From positions 1 through 55,846 of the forward strand of contig JAXMCQ010000031.1 in the NCBI GenBank assembly GCA_046349315.1: DNA of 55,846 bases, in the 5' to 3' direction. A model generated the notes under the pieces. That model was given only the letters and a program-made list of their open reading frames with translations. It was not told the DNA's origin and did no database searches. The DNA comes from JAEUMG01 sp046349315 (lineage in GTDB: Bacteria > Pseudomonadota > Alphaproteobacteria > Rhizobiales > Aestuariivirgaceae). The position numbers were made by a program, and so were the translations under genes. Positions 35,467-47,109 of the stretch are shown here, in pieces (position 1 is the first letter of the stretch; each line of letters opens with the position of its first letter).

Positions 35467-37734
35467 ATGGCTTCTTCCGCCCTTGGCCCGCGTGTCCTGC
35501 TCCGGCGGCTCCGCGAGGTGATGGCGGAGCGGGAGACAGCGCAGAAACGGCTCGACAAGATCGTCATCCTCATCGCCGCCAATGTGGTGGCCGAAGTTTG
35601 CTCCATCTATGTGATGCGGCAGGGCCAGGAGCTTGAGCTCTTCGCCACCGAAGGCTTGAAGGCGGAAGCGGTTCACAAATCGCGGCTGAAGGTTGGCGAG
35701 GGTCTTGTCGGTACGATTGCGGCGACGGCCGAAGCCTTGAACCTGGCCGAAGCGCAAGAACATCCGGCGTTCAAATACCTGCCTGAAACAGGCGAAGAGA
35801 TTTATCACTCCTTCCTCGGCGTGCCGATCCTGCGTGGCGGCATCGTCATTGGCGTGTTGGTCGTCCAAAACCGCACGCATCGCCACTACACCGAGGAGGA
35901 AGAGGAAGCTCTGCAGACGACGGCCATGGTGCTGGCCGAAGTCATCGCGTCGGGCGAATTGCAGGAAGTGGCCCGCGTCGTAGCCGCCGACGTCACGCAT
36001 ATAAGGCTTCATCATTTCAAGGGCGAAGTCCTTGCCGAAGGCGTGGCACTTGGACACGCAGTGCTGCACGAGCCGCGCATCGTCATCACCAACCTCATCG
36101 CCGAGAGTATTCCGAGGGAAAAGGCGAGGCTGGAAGCGGCAGTTCAGGAACTGCGTACGCATGTCGACGAGATGGTCGAAGGTACGGCCGTGCGCGGCAC
36201 CGAATATTCCGAAGTGCTCGAAACATTCCGCATGTTCGCTCATGACCGAGGCTGGCTCAACAAGCTCGGCGAAGCGGTGGAGACCGGTCTGACCGCAGAG
36301 GCGGCGGTCGAACGTGTGCAGAATGACAATCGCGCCCGCATGATGCGCACGCCCGATCCTTATTTGCGCGAGCGTATGCATGATCTTGACGACCTGGCCA
36401 ATCGTTTGCTGCGCATCCTCACCGGCCAGATTGCGACAGCCTCGCGAGGTGATCTTCCGGCAAATGCTATCGTTGTCGCGCGCAATATGGGCCCGGCGGA
36501 ACTCCTCGACTATGATCGTGCCAAGGTCAGAGGTGTCGTGCTGGAGGAAGGTGGCCGCAACAGCCATGTCGCCATCGTCGCGCGTGCTCTCGGAATCCCC
36601 GCGCTCGGCCAGGCGGAGGGGCTGATCGACGTCATCGATACCGGGAGCCCGCTGATCGTCGATGGTGCGAGCGGCGACATTTATGTGCGCCCGTCGCCCG
36701 ACATCGAGCGCGCCTATGTCGAGAAAGTCCGTTTCTATGCGCGCAGGCAGGCGCAATATGCCGCTCTGCGCGATACGCCAGCGGTGACGCGCGACGGCGT
36801 CAGGATCCAGATCCAGATTAATGCCGGGCTTCTCGTCGACTTGCCGCATCTCGCCGAGTCCGGTGCAGACGGCATCGGCCTCTATCGCACCGAGCTCCAT
36901 TTCATGATGGCGCAAAGGCTGCCGCGGCTCGATTCGCAGATCAGACATTATTCGGCGGTTCTCGATGCAGCCGGCGATCGGCCGGTCACCATCCGCACGC
37001 TCGATATCGGTGCCGACAAGTCGCTGCCTTATTTGCGGCAGCCGAAGGAAGACAACCCGGCCATGGGCTGGCGCGCGACGCGGTTGGCCATCGAGCGGCC
37101 CGCCTTGTTGAAGTTGCAGTTGCGCGCGCTTCTAAGAGCAGCAACCGGACGCGATCTCCGGGTGATGTTCCCGATGATCGCCGACATCGAAGAATTCAGA
37201 GCAGCGAAGCATTTGCTGGAAGAAGAGTACGAACATCTTCGCCGTGGCGGTCATGATCTTCCGCGGACGATCAAGCTCGGTGCAATGATCGAGGTGCCGG
37301 CCTTGATCTGGCAATTGGATGGGCTCTTGGCCGAAGTCGACTTTGCGTCGATCGGCTCAAATGACCTTTTGCAGTTCCTCTTTGCATCGGATCGCGGCAA
37401 CACGCGCCTCGCGTCACGCTACGATCCCCTGAGCCCGCCTCTATTGTCAGCTATTCGCCATATCGTCGTGCGCGCGAACGCGCATGCCGTTCCACTTAAT
37501 CTGTGCGGCGAGATGGCCGGACGACCCCTGGAGGCGATGGCGCTCATCGGGCTGGGGCTAACCTCGATCTCTATGGCGCCGGCCGCGGTCGGTCCGATCA
37601 AGAGCATGATCCTGGCCCTGGATCGGGCCGCCTTGTGGCAGGAACTGGAACCGATGTTGGTAATGCCCGATCACAGCTTGAGAAAGCGGCTCGCGGCCTT
37701 TGCCGATACCCATGGAATTCCGGTCATCGCGTAA
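35467..37734 (+). CDS. ptsP: PtsP, enzyme I of the nitrogen phosphotransferase system (EI-Ntr)
   Basis: The product is 755 residues. It has an N-terminal GAF domain (about 25-165) that senses glutamine/2-oxoglutarate in this family, then the phospho-His domain with active-site H367 in EGGRNSHVAIVARALG. A C-terminal PEP-binding TIM barrel follows, with IGLYRTELHFM, MIADIEEFR, SIGSNDLLQF and LNLCGEM containing the catalytic Cys. It passes phosphate from PEP to NPr and EIIA-Ntr, linking carbon and nitrogen status to regulation; the partners lie elsewhere. ATG 35467 is preferred; ATG 35413 would add 18 residues. Confidence 0.93.
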   Translation: MASSALGPRVLLRRLREVMAERETAQKRLDKIVILIAANVVAEVCSIYVMRQGQELELFATEGLKAEAVHKSRLKVGEGLVGTIAATAEALNLAEAQEHPAFKYLPETGEEIYHSFLGVPILRGGIVIGVLVVQNRTHRHYTEEEEEALQTTAMVLAEVIASGELQEVARVVAADVTHIRLHHFKGEVLAEGVALGHAVLHEPRIVITNLIAESIPREKARLEAAVQELRTHVDEMVEGTAVRGTEYSEVLETFRMFAHDRGWLNKLGEAVETGLTAEAAVERVQNDNRARMMRTPDPYLRERMHDLDDLANRLLRILTGQIATASRGDLPANAIVVARNMGPAELLDYDRAKVRGVVLEEGGRNSHVAIVARALGIPALGQAEGLIDVIDTGSPLIVDGASGDIYVRPSPDIERAYVEKVRFYARRQAQYAALRDTPAVTRDGVRIQIQINAGLLVDLPHLAESGADGIGLYRTELHFMMAQRLPRLDSQIRHYSAVLDAAGDRPVTIRTLDIGADKSLPYLRQPKEDNPAMGWRATRLAIERPALLKLQLRALLRAATGRDLRVMFPMIADIEEFRAAKHLLEEEYEHLRRGGHDLPRTIKLGAMIEVPALIWQLDGLLAEVDFASIGSNDLLQFLFASDRGNTRLASRYDPLSPPLLSAIRHIVVRANAHAVPLNLCGEMAGRPLEAMALIGLGLTSISMAPAAVGPIKSMILALDRAALWQELEPMLVMPDHSLRKRLAAFADTHGIPVIA

Positions 37735-37823
37735 GGCGTTAGCCTTCTGCTTACCATTCTGCGGCATTCTTCGAAAATGTGAGTCAACGGCCAGTTAAGG
37801 CCGTGTGCCGGAGAGTCCCGATC

Positions 37824-38909
37824 ATGGATGCCCGAGTGAGTGGATCCAGCCATAAGCTGACCGAACCTGAGACACTGAGTTTTCGGGCAAAACCCGACGG
37901 CTCGCTTGATCCGATAGGCGAAACCGGTTGGTTTCTCCAGCGCGAGCGCGAAAAACGCGGACAAACCCTCGATCAAGCGAGCGAGGCGACGGGTATCCAC
38001 GCCAGTCATTTGCGCTCGATCGAAATCGGCGATCTGCGCGGCATGCCGCACCGCGATGAAGCGCTCCAAATGGTTGGACTTTATGGCCTGCATATGGGCT
38101 TCGAGCCGGAGCCGTTGATGGCGCATTATGCGCAGTTCCTGCCGGTCACGCCGGTCTTGTCGCATCCGGCCAATCCGGCGCCGTGCTCGAGTGCGAAAGT
38201 CATCAGCTTCGGCAAGGCATGGACTATCTTCGGGCGAAGGCCTGGACGGGGCACGGCTGGTATCGTCGCCTCGTGCATCGGCGCGGTTATCCTTTTCGCT
38301 GGCGCGAATTGGCTGATGAAGCCCGCGGACGATACAGTTCCCGTTGAGGAGCTTGCTCAACAAGTTGCCGATCCGATGCCCACGGCTTCCGTTGAGCCTT
38401 CGATAGAGCTTCAGGAAGAGGATATGCCGGATGACAACCACGCAGCCGCGGCGGTCCTCCCGGGCGGGCAGTCGGCCGTGGGCGTGGAACAGGGCGCTGG
38501 CGAAGCCGGTGAGCGCAGCCTCGACGGACTGACGGCGCTGATCGAGAAGACGGTCGGCACCAACCCCGAACCCAAGGAAGAGGCGGTTCCAATCCCGGAT
38601 CCGACACTGTCCAAGCAAGAATCACCGAAGGCTCCCGAGCCTCAAGGGACGTCCAAACTTGTTCTCAAAGCCAAGTCGCCGGTCTGGATTCGCATCCAGG
38701 ACGGGCAGGGCAAGGTTGTGGTCACCAAAATGCTGATGCCGGGTGACAATTATCGGGTTCCTGATCAAGAGGGGCTTGTGGTGATTGCGCGCGACGGTGG
38801 CCTGCTTGCCTACGAGATCGACGGCAAGGATTACGGTATCCTCGGGACGCCGGGTGAAATCCTGGTCGGACGCTCGCTCGACCTCAAATCGCTCGAAAAG
38901 CGCGGCTAA
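37824..38909 (+). CDS. RodZ-like protein: helix-turn-helix, one TM helix, DUF4115
   Basis: The product is 361 residues. Residues 35-105 form a HTH_25-type domain (GWFLQREREKRGQTLDQASEATGI, then YLRS-like HLRSIEIGD). A single transmembrane helix, IVASCIGAVILFAGANWLM, comes after about residue 150. A Pro/Glu-rich periplasmic linker leads to a DUF4115 domain at about 285-355 (KSPVWIRIQDGQGKVV, then PGEILVGRSLDLKSL). This is the RodZ layout, a cytoskeletal adaptor for MreB that keeps rod shape. The gene is a family member in the alphaproteobacterial position before prfA, so its function is inferred. ATG 37824 has GGAGAG upstream. Confidence 0.85.
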   Translation: MDARVSGSSHKLTEPETLSFRAKPDGSLDPIGETGWFLQREREKRGQTLDQASEATGIHASHLRSIEIGDLRGMPHRDEALQMVGLYGLHMGFEPEPLMAHYAQFLPVTPVLSHPANPAPCSSAKVISFGKAWTIFGRRPGRGTAGIVASCIGAVILFAGANWLMKPADDTVPVEELAQQVADPMPTASVEPSIELQEEDMPDDNHAAAAVLPGGQSAVGVEQGAGEAGERSLDGLTALIEKTVGTNPEPKEEAVPIPDPTLSKQESPKAPEPQGTSKLVLKAKSPVWIRIQDGQGKVVVTKMLMPGDNYRVPDQEGLVVIARDGGLLAYEIDGKDYGILGTPGEILVGRSLDLKSLEKRG

Positions 38910-38933
38910 GTCAGTCACTGCGGATGACGATCG

Positions 38934-38953
38934 CCAGGGTGTGTACACCCTGG
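38934..38953 (+). other. 8-bp hairpin between the RodZ-like gene and prfA
   Basis: CCAGGGTG pairs with CACCCTGG around the loop TGTA, 28 nt before the prfA ATG. It has no T-run and may be an mRNA leader structure. Confidence 0.5.
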
Positions 38954-38980
38954 CCGGTCTTGCTCTAAAAGCCGGGCATC

Positions 38981-40063
38981 ATGACTGCCCAGATTGCCGA
39001 AAAGCTCGATCGGATCATCGAGCGATTTGACCTCATCCAAGCCGAATTATCTTCCGGCGCCACCGGCGACAACTTCGTTCGCCTGTCGCGCGAATATGCC
39101 GAGATCGAGCCGACGGCACGCGTGGCACAAGGTTTGAGGAAAGCCTATTCCGAGCGCCGGTCCATCGCTGAAATGGCTGCCGAGAGCGATCCTGAAATCG
39201 TCGAAATGGCGCGTGCCGAACAGCCTGTCCTTGAAGAACGCATCGGCGCACTAGAGAACGAGTTGAAGATGCTGCTGCTGCCGAAGGATGCAGCAGACGA
39301 CCGCAATGTCATCCTGGAGGTCCGGGCCGGTACGGGAGGCGACGAGGCGGCGATCTTCGCCGGCGATCTCTTCCGCATGTATCAGCGCTATGCCGCCTTC
39401 AAAGGCTGGCGTGTCGACGTAATATCGGCGAGCGAGGGCGAACACGGCGGCTACAAGGAAATCGTCGCCAATATTTTCGGTGCAGGCGCCTATGCGCATC
39501 TGAAGTTTGAATCGGGCGTGCATCGCGTGCAGCGTGTGCCGGCAACGGAAGCCCAGGGTCGCATTCACACATCGGCCGCCACGGTAGCCGTGCTTCCGGA
39601 GGCCGAGGATGTCGATATCCAGATCAATGATTCCGACCTCAGGATCGATGTCTATCGCTCTTCGGGGCCTGGTGGACAGTCGGTCAACACGACGGATTCG
39701 GCTGTGCGGATTACCCATCTTCCGACCGGCCTCGTCGTGGCGCAGCAGGACGAGAAGTCTCAGCACAAGAACAAGGCCAAGGCTCTGAAGATCCTGCGGG
39801 CGCGCCTCTATGAGCGCGAGCGCCAAAGGCTCGCCGATGAACGCTCTGCGACGCGGCGCGGGCAGATCGGTACCGGCGACCGCTCCGAACGCATCCGGAC
39901 TTACAATTTTCCGCAAGGCCGGGTGACCGACCACCGCATCAATCTGACGCTCTATAAGCTGGATCAGGTGATCGAAGGCGCAGCTCTCGAAGAGCTGGTC
40001 CAGGCGCTCATGACAGCACATCAGGCGGAGTTGCTGGCGGCCGCCGAAGCGGATGACGGCTGA
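38981..40063 (+). CDS. prfA: Peptide chain release factor 1
   Basis: The product is 360 residues. It releases the finished peptide at UAA and UAG. The stop-codon-reading tripeptide PAT is at 187-189 in RVPATEAQGRIHTS, and the catalytic GGQ is at 231-233 in GPGGQSVNTT. Both are intact and the length is normal. prmC, which methylates the GGQ Gln, overlaps the 3' end by 11 bp, so the enzyme and its substrate are translationally coupled. Confidence 0.97.
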   Translation: MTAQIAEKLDRIIERFDLIQAELSSGATGDNFVRLSREYAEIEPTARVAQGLRKAYSERRSIAEMAAESDPEIVEMARAEQPVLEERIGALENELKMLLLPKDAADDRNVILEVRAGTGGDEAAIFAGDLFRMYQRYAAFKGWRVDVISASEGEHGGYKEIVANIFGAGAYAHLKFESGVHRVQRVPATEAQGRIHTSAATVAVLPEAEDVDIQINDSDLRIDVYRSSGPGGQSVNTTDSAVRITHLPTGLVVAQQDEKSQHKNKAKALKILRARLYERERQRLADERSATRRGQIGTGDRSERIRTYNFPQGRVTDHRINLTLYKLDQVIEGAALEELVQALMTAHQAELLAAAEADDG

Positions 40064-40928
40064 GACCCTCGCCTCACTCTTAGGCTGGGGCCGAGGGCGG
40101 CTCGATCAGGAGAGGATTGAGACCGCAGCCCTCGACGCTCGCCTGTTGCTCCAGCATGTGACGGGGGTCAAGCACGAGACTCTGATTGGTGAGCCCGAGA
40201 CCGAAGTTGTGGACGATAAAGCTGCGGATTACTGCGCGTTGATCGAACGGCGGGCCCGGCATGAACCGGTTTCACGGATAGTCGGGGTCAGGGAATTCTA
40301 TGGCCGCAATTTTAGGTTGTCGCCGGCTACACTTGATCCCCGGCCGGATACCGAAACCCTGATTTCGGCTGCCCTTGAGCTGCTCAGAGAGGAGCCCTCC
40401 CCATACATCCTCGACCTCGGCACGGGCACCGGCGCCATTCCAGTAACCTTGCTGGCGGAATTGCCAGGGGCGCAAGCCGTTGCGACGGATGTCTCGCCCG
40501 AGGCGCTGGAAACAGCCGCTCTTAATGCGCAGGAGAATGCGGTGAGAGACCGATTGAAGCCCATTCTTGCCTCTTGGTTTGACGGCATATCAGGTTGTTT
40601 CGACTTGATAATCTCTAATCCACCCTACCTCTCGCGAGGGGAGATAGAAATTCTTTCGCCGGAAGTCCGGGATTGGGACCCGTATCGCGCGCTCGATGGC
40701 GGCGAGGACGGACTGGACTGCTATCGCGCGATTGCCGCCGGCGCTGGGAAGCACCTATTGCCGTCAGGGCATATAGTTGTTGAGATTGGCGCGGGCACGG
40801 CCGGGCAAGTTGCTGAAATCTTTGCCGATAAGGGCTTTTCGTTGCTCACAGCGCATAATGATCTCGGCGGGCATGTGCGCTGTCTTGTCTTTGGAGAGCA
40901 TAAAAATGGGGGTTGGAAACGGCCCTGA
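40053..40928 (+). CDS. prmC: Release-factor glutamine methyltransferase
   Basis: The product is 291 residues. It methylates the Gln of the GGQ motif in release factors using SAM. The SAM motif is DLGTGTG (121-127), and the substrate-amide-binding motif NPPY is at 189-192. The N-terminal helical domain (1-85) binds the release factor. The start ATG lies within the end of prfA (11-bp overlap), a standard arrangement. About 300 bp without a gene follow before the DUF4167 protein. Confidence 0.95.
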   Translation: MTAETLASLLGWGRGRLDQERIETAALDARLLLQHVTGVKHETLIGEPETEVVDDKAADYCALIERRARHEPVSRIVGVREFYGRNFRLSPATLDPRPDTETLISAALELLREEPSPYILDLGTGTGAIPVTLLAELPGAQAVATDVSPEALETAALNAQENAVRDRLKPILASWFDGISGCFDLIISNPPYLSRGEIEILSPEVRDWDPYRALDGGEDGLDCYRAIAAGAGKHLLPSGHIVVEIGAGTAGQVAEIFADKGFSLLTAHNDLGGHVRCLVFGEHKNGGWKRP

Positions 40929-41232
40929 CCTCGGCTACATACCGACTCGGTGAACGCGCTGCCGTATGCGATTGACACCGGCTTCCCTTCCAAATTTGGC
41001 CGATAGACGGCCCGAAGGTTTGGTCAGGATAGGCGGATAACAGTTGAGGGACGGCGAATCCCATGGGGCTTTGCCTGGGCAGCGGGAGCCAGACCACAAG
41101 GAACAAGGTCGGTTTTGACACGCCTCTTCTGAGGGTCATTCGTCGCAAAACGGTTCCGGCCAAGGCCGGACGAACACGGACGGTTATTGCCGGTTAGCCG
41201 GTCATCAATTCCGACAGCAAAATGAGAAGCGC
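40929..41232. other. Intergenic region before the DUF4167 gene
   Basis: I find no gene. TTGACA occurs at 40972 and 41115 without a convincing -10 at the right distance. A small hairpin TCCGGCC-AA-GGCCGGA lies at 41155-41170. Confidence 0.45.
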
Positions 41233-42051
41233 ATGAGACCAGGGCAGCACAACAAGCGTGGGCGCAACCGTAATCGTCGCCATAGTGGCGGCGGTGGAGG
41301 TGGGGGAGGCGGCAATCCGCTCAACCGCGTCTATGAAAGCAACGGGCCGGATGTGAAGGTCCGCGGCACCGCTCAAACGGTTGCCGACAAATACCTTCAG
41401 CTTGGCCGCGATGCACTGGCTTCAGGCGATACGGTCATGTCGGAAAGCTATTTCCAGCACGCCGAGCATTATCTGCGCATCCTGGCCGCCGCTCAGGCCT
41501 ATAATCAGCAGTTCCAGCAGCAGAACCGCCGTTCCAATGGCGAGGATGGCTATGACGACGAGGACGGCGATTACGCTGGCGAGGGCGAAGGCGAAGATCT
41601 CCAGCCCGTGGTCGTCGAGCGTCCCGTGCATGGCGCCCCACAAGCCGACGCTTATGGCGATAGTGCCGCGCAGGAATTCGATCGCCAACCGCAGCAACAG
41701 CAGAATTCGCAGCAACAGCAGAATTTCCGATCACGGGACCGTGGCGGCGACCGCTTCCGCCCCCGCTACGATCAGAATCGCGACCGGCAGGATTCATCCC
41801 GTGATCGCGACCAGGATTCCCAGGCTAGCCGCCAGGACGAGCCGCCCGCCCGTGCCGAGCCAGCGCCGGCCGAGCCTGCGCAGCCCGCATCAGGCGGCAA
41901 TTGGGAAGCCCCGTCCTTCCTCAAGCGGGGTTCCGCCACTGGTACGGGTAGCGAGCCGACCCGGACGCGCTATCCGCGCCGCCGGCGGGAATCGGCAGAG
42001 GCTTCCGAGCCCGCAAGCGGGGGGCCTTCGCGCGATAACCCGGCCGAGTAA
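41233..42051 (+). CDS. DUF4167 domain protein, Gln/Arg-rich
   Basis: The product is 272 residues. It has a basic N terminus, MRPGQHNKRGRNRNRR, and a run of nine glycines. The conserved DUF4167 helix block follows at about 28-90 (NRVYESNGPDVKVRGTAQ, then YLQLGRDALASGDTV and AEHYLRI). The remainder is low-complexity Gln, Arg, Asp and Pro, probably disordered. The family is restricted largely to alphaproteobacteria, is linked to RNA by composition, and lies between prmC and clpB as here. Its function is not established. It starts at the ATG following GAAGCGC, with no strong ribosome-binding site. Confidence 0.88.
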   Translation: MRPGQHNKRGRNRNRRHSGGGGGGGGGNPLNRVYESNGPDVKVRGTAQTVADKYLQLGRDALASGDTVMSESYFQHAEHYLRILAAAQAYNQQFQQQNRRSNGEDGYDDEDGDYAGEGEGEDLQPVVVERPVHGAPQADAYGDSAAQEFDRQPQQQQNSQQQQNFRSRDRGGDRFRPRYDQNRDRQDSSRDRDQDSQASRQDEPPARAEPAPAEPAQPASGGNWEAPSFLKRGSATGTGSEPTRTRYPRRRRESAEASEPASGGPSRDNPAE

Positions 42052-42216
42052 GCGCCTGAGCCTTGCCGGCAAATAATCGCTTACTATATCTCCGCTGAGG
42101 GGTTCCGCAGACGGTGAATGCCTTTATAGGATTCATTCTGGCGGATTCTCTTGCATTGAATGGACGTTTCTGGGGGGCCTCCAAGGACCCGAGATGCGTG
42201 CCGAGGAGGAGATAGT

Positions 42217-44810
<2,594 letters not shown>

Positions 44811-44814
<4 letters not shown>

Positions 44815-44945
44815 ATCGTCGAGACGCTACGCGGCGGCATATCGCGCGAGAACAAATAGATCGCGCTCGCCGCCGCGAGTAATAAGCCGAACATGAGATG
44901 GATGGCGGAATAAGTGGCGACAGCATCGCCGCCTGCCGCCTCCAT
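44811..44945 (-). CDS. Possible small membrane protein or gene remnant
   Basis: A 44-residue reading frame begins MEAAGGDAVATYSAIHLMF and continues GLLLAAASAIYLFSRDMPP. The hydrophobic helix (IHLMFGLLLAAASAIYLF) followed by SRD is like the end of an inner-membrane protein. The same frame stays open upstream for 23 codons without a start (AVLLQPIPGTIVAR), suggesting the tail of a decayed gene. It has no ribosome-binding site at a good distance, and its stop overlaps the clpB stop convergently. I do not recognise the family. Confidence 0.3.
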
Positions 44946-45071
44946 GCGCGCGACGATAGTTCCTGGAATCGGCTGGAGTAGCACCGCCGATAAACAGAAC
45001 GTTCGTGAGCGTCATGCCGTGGCCTCTGCGAAAAAGCACTCGGGTGCCGACGAGGGCGCCAGCGAAATGCG

Positions 45072-46769
45072 CTATTGCTGAATTTCAGCCACCTGCGTGG
45101 CCGATGGCGCCGTTTCCATCATGGCCAGGACCCGCGCCTTCAGCGACTTGAAGTTCGCCAGCTCCTTGCCAGCGAGCTTTTTTGCGCCGGCGAGGTTGAC
45201 GCGGGTCGGATTGATCGGACGACCATCGGCGCGCACTTCGTAGTGAAGGTGGGGTCCTGTCGCGCGGCCCGTCGCTCCGACATAGCCGATCGTTTGGCCC
45301 TGATTGACCTTCACGCCAGAACGGATGCCGGTGGCAATGCGGCTCATATGGGCATAAAGCGTTTCATACTTGCCGTTGTGCTGAATCTTGACCGCGATAC
45401 CGTAGGCGCCAAGACGGCCAGCGGATTCAATCACGCCGGCGCCTGCGGCCTTGATCGGAGTTCCCGACGGTACGCCGAAGTCGACACCGGTATGCATCTT
45501 CGAATAGCCAAGCAGCGGGTGGCGACGCATGCCGAAGCCCGACGTCAGGCGTGCGCCGCTGACGGGCGTGCGCAACAGCGACTTCGTGGCGCTCACGCCG
45601 TTCTCGTCATAATAATCGGTGACGCCATCCTTCGTGGTGAAGCGGAAGTAGGTCTTCGTTTTCCCCGCAAGCGTCAGCTGCGCGTAATGGAGCACTTTGC
45701 GCTTGTTCGAAGAACCAGTCAGCGGGTTGCCGTAGAACACTTCGAACGTGTCGCTGGCTTTGACTTGGCGCTGGAAGTCTACGTCGTAAGCGAAGACGCG
45801 GGTCAGTTCCGAAATGATGTAGCCTGGAACCTTGTTATCCTTGGCGGTGCCGTAAAGGCTCGAGCCGACGCGCGCCTTGGTGCGGAAATGATCGACCTGT
45901 GCATAGCGCGAAAGCGTGCCTTCTTTCTCGCCGTCGATGTGGGCCGAGAAGGTTCCGTCTTCGTCGGCCTCGACGATGATCGTTTCCTGCGGGCCAGGCT
46001 TGAAGGTCAATTGCACCGGGAAGATGACGTCCCGGCCGTAGAAATCCTGCTGCTTGTCGAGAGTGAGCTCGAAACGGGTGCCCGGTTGCATTTGAGCGCC
46101 CGGCAAGACGCCGTTCAACGCCTGGACGAGGGCTTGGGCTGCTTCTCTGGTCACGCCGCGATCGGTGATTTCGTCAGTCAAGCTGCGCGAAGTGCCAAGC
46201 ACGATTGCTTCGTCGACCGGTTCGGGCGGAGGCGTCTTGGTGATGGTGGTGATATTCTGGGAGTCGATATTGGTGACGTCGAATTCGCCGTCGATGACAA
46301 CTGTCTTGCCGTCGCCATAGGGCAGGCTGGTCGCTGAGATTTCAGGGTAGAGATTGTCGCCATAAAGGCTGCGCTTCGGAATGATTTTCGGATCGCCTTC
46401 GCCGTCGGGGCGATAGGCGACGGAAACGGCTTTCATCGGGGCGACTGTGACCTGGCTCAGCATATCGCCGCCCATGTCGCTTTTGATCGTGCCGGAGGAG
46501 CTGAGGTTGGATGGCTGTACGGAGGCGTAAGCGTCGGTGGTCGCGGCGTTCTGGCCAAAGATGCCAAGCAATGCACTGCCGACGATCAGGCTGCCAGCGA
46601 TGCCGGCGATGCAGGTGGTCAGAAGCCAGCGCTGCTGGCCCGGGTTCTGTGCTTCGAAGGCGTCCTTGGCCTCGAACTCTTCGATATGGACTGCAGCGCG
46701 CTTCTTTCGGGCAACCTTAGCGCGGCCGCTGTGCACTGATACACGGTCGATCAAGCCCGATCCCCTCAC
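45072..46769 (-). CDS. M23-family peptidoglycan endopeptidase, membrane-anchored
   Basis: The product is 565 residues. It has a cytoplasmic N terminus, one transmembrane helix (LLTTCIAGIAGSLIVGSALLGIFG, about 49-72), a long periplasmic region and a C-terminal M23 (LytM/NlpD-type) domain. The zinc-binding motif is MHTGVDFG, with the second motif HLHYEVR near the end. Such enzymes cut peptidoglycan crosslinks during growth or division; intact ligands suggest it is catalytically active rather than an activator. GTG 46769 is the first start and places 48 residues before the helix; a later start is possible. It is a single gene on the minus strand. Confidence 0.85.
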   Translation of the reverse strand: MRGSGLIDRVSVHSGRAKVARKKRAAVHIEEFEAKDAFEAQNPGQQRWLLTTCIAGIAGSLIVGSALLGIFGQNAATTDAYASVQPSNLSSSGTIKSDMGGDMLSQVTVAPMKAVSVAYRPDGEGDPKIIPKRSLYGDNLYPEISATSLPYGDGKTVVIDGEFDVTNIDSQNITTITKTPPPEPVDEAIVLGTSRSLTDEITDRGVTREAAQALVQALNGVLPGAQMQPGTRFELTLDKQQDFYGRDVIFPVQLTFKPGPQETIIVEADEDGTFSAHIDGEKEGTLSRYAQVDHFRTKARVGSSLYGTAKDNKVPGYIISELTRVFAYDVDFQRQVKASDTFEVFYGNPLTGSSNKRKVLHYAQLTLAGKTKTYFRFTTKDGVTDYYDENGVSATKSLLRTPVSGARLTSGFGMRRHPLLGYSKMHTGVDFGVPSGTPIKAAGAGVIESAGRLGAYGIAVKIQHNGKYETLYAHMSRIATGIRSGVKVNQGQTIGYVGATGRATGPHLHYEVRADGRPINPTRVNLAGAKKLAGKELANFKSLKARVLAMMETAPSATQVAEIQQ

Positions 46770-47109
46770 AAAACTGGTCTACGTTTCGCTGGCCGAATGG
46801 CGTCCGGACTTTGCCGGCTTCCCCGATTCGGCCGCAATTCAAGTCAGTGTCGAGCTTGTCAGAAACCCGCTTTTCGTCCGTCTGTCGGTGCCTCCCACGG
46901 ACCGCCAGACTTTGCCCATCCCACCCCGTTTAGTCAACCTTGCTAGGTGCTTAACGTGGCGATCGGCTGATTCAGCAAATTTCTCCCAAGCTCACGACCC
47001 ACACCTATTACGCCGGTGCGGCCGTCCCCTTCATATTGACGACAGACCGTTTCCGAAGTGTTAACCATGGCGAAAGTGTTTTGCAAAAGCGGCAAAATAA
47101 GGACGGCGC
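46770..47109. other. Intergenic region upstream of the M23 peptidase gene
   Basis: This 340-bp spacer contains no gene I can support. TTAAC half-sites occur at 46951 and 47061, but they are not spaced like a CtrA box. Confidence 0.4.

Noticed and set aside
35464..36948. 494-residue reading frame antisense to ptsP
   Set aside because: It lies wholly within the well-supported ptsP gene and is a codon-bias shadow.
42052..42216. Sigma-32 heat-shock promoter before clpB
   Set aside because: I could not find a pair of elements matching the alphaproteobacterial heat-shock consensus at proper spacing.
46951..47066. CtrA binding site from two TTAAC motifs
   Set aside because: The two motifs are about 110 bp apart rather than 7 bp, so they do not form a CtrA box.
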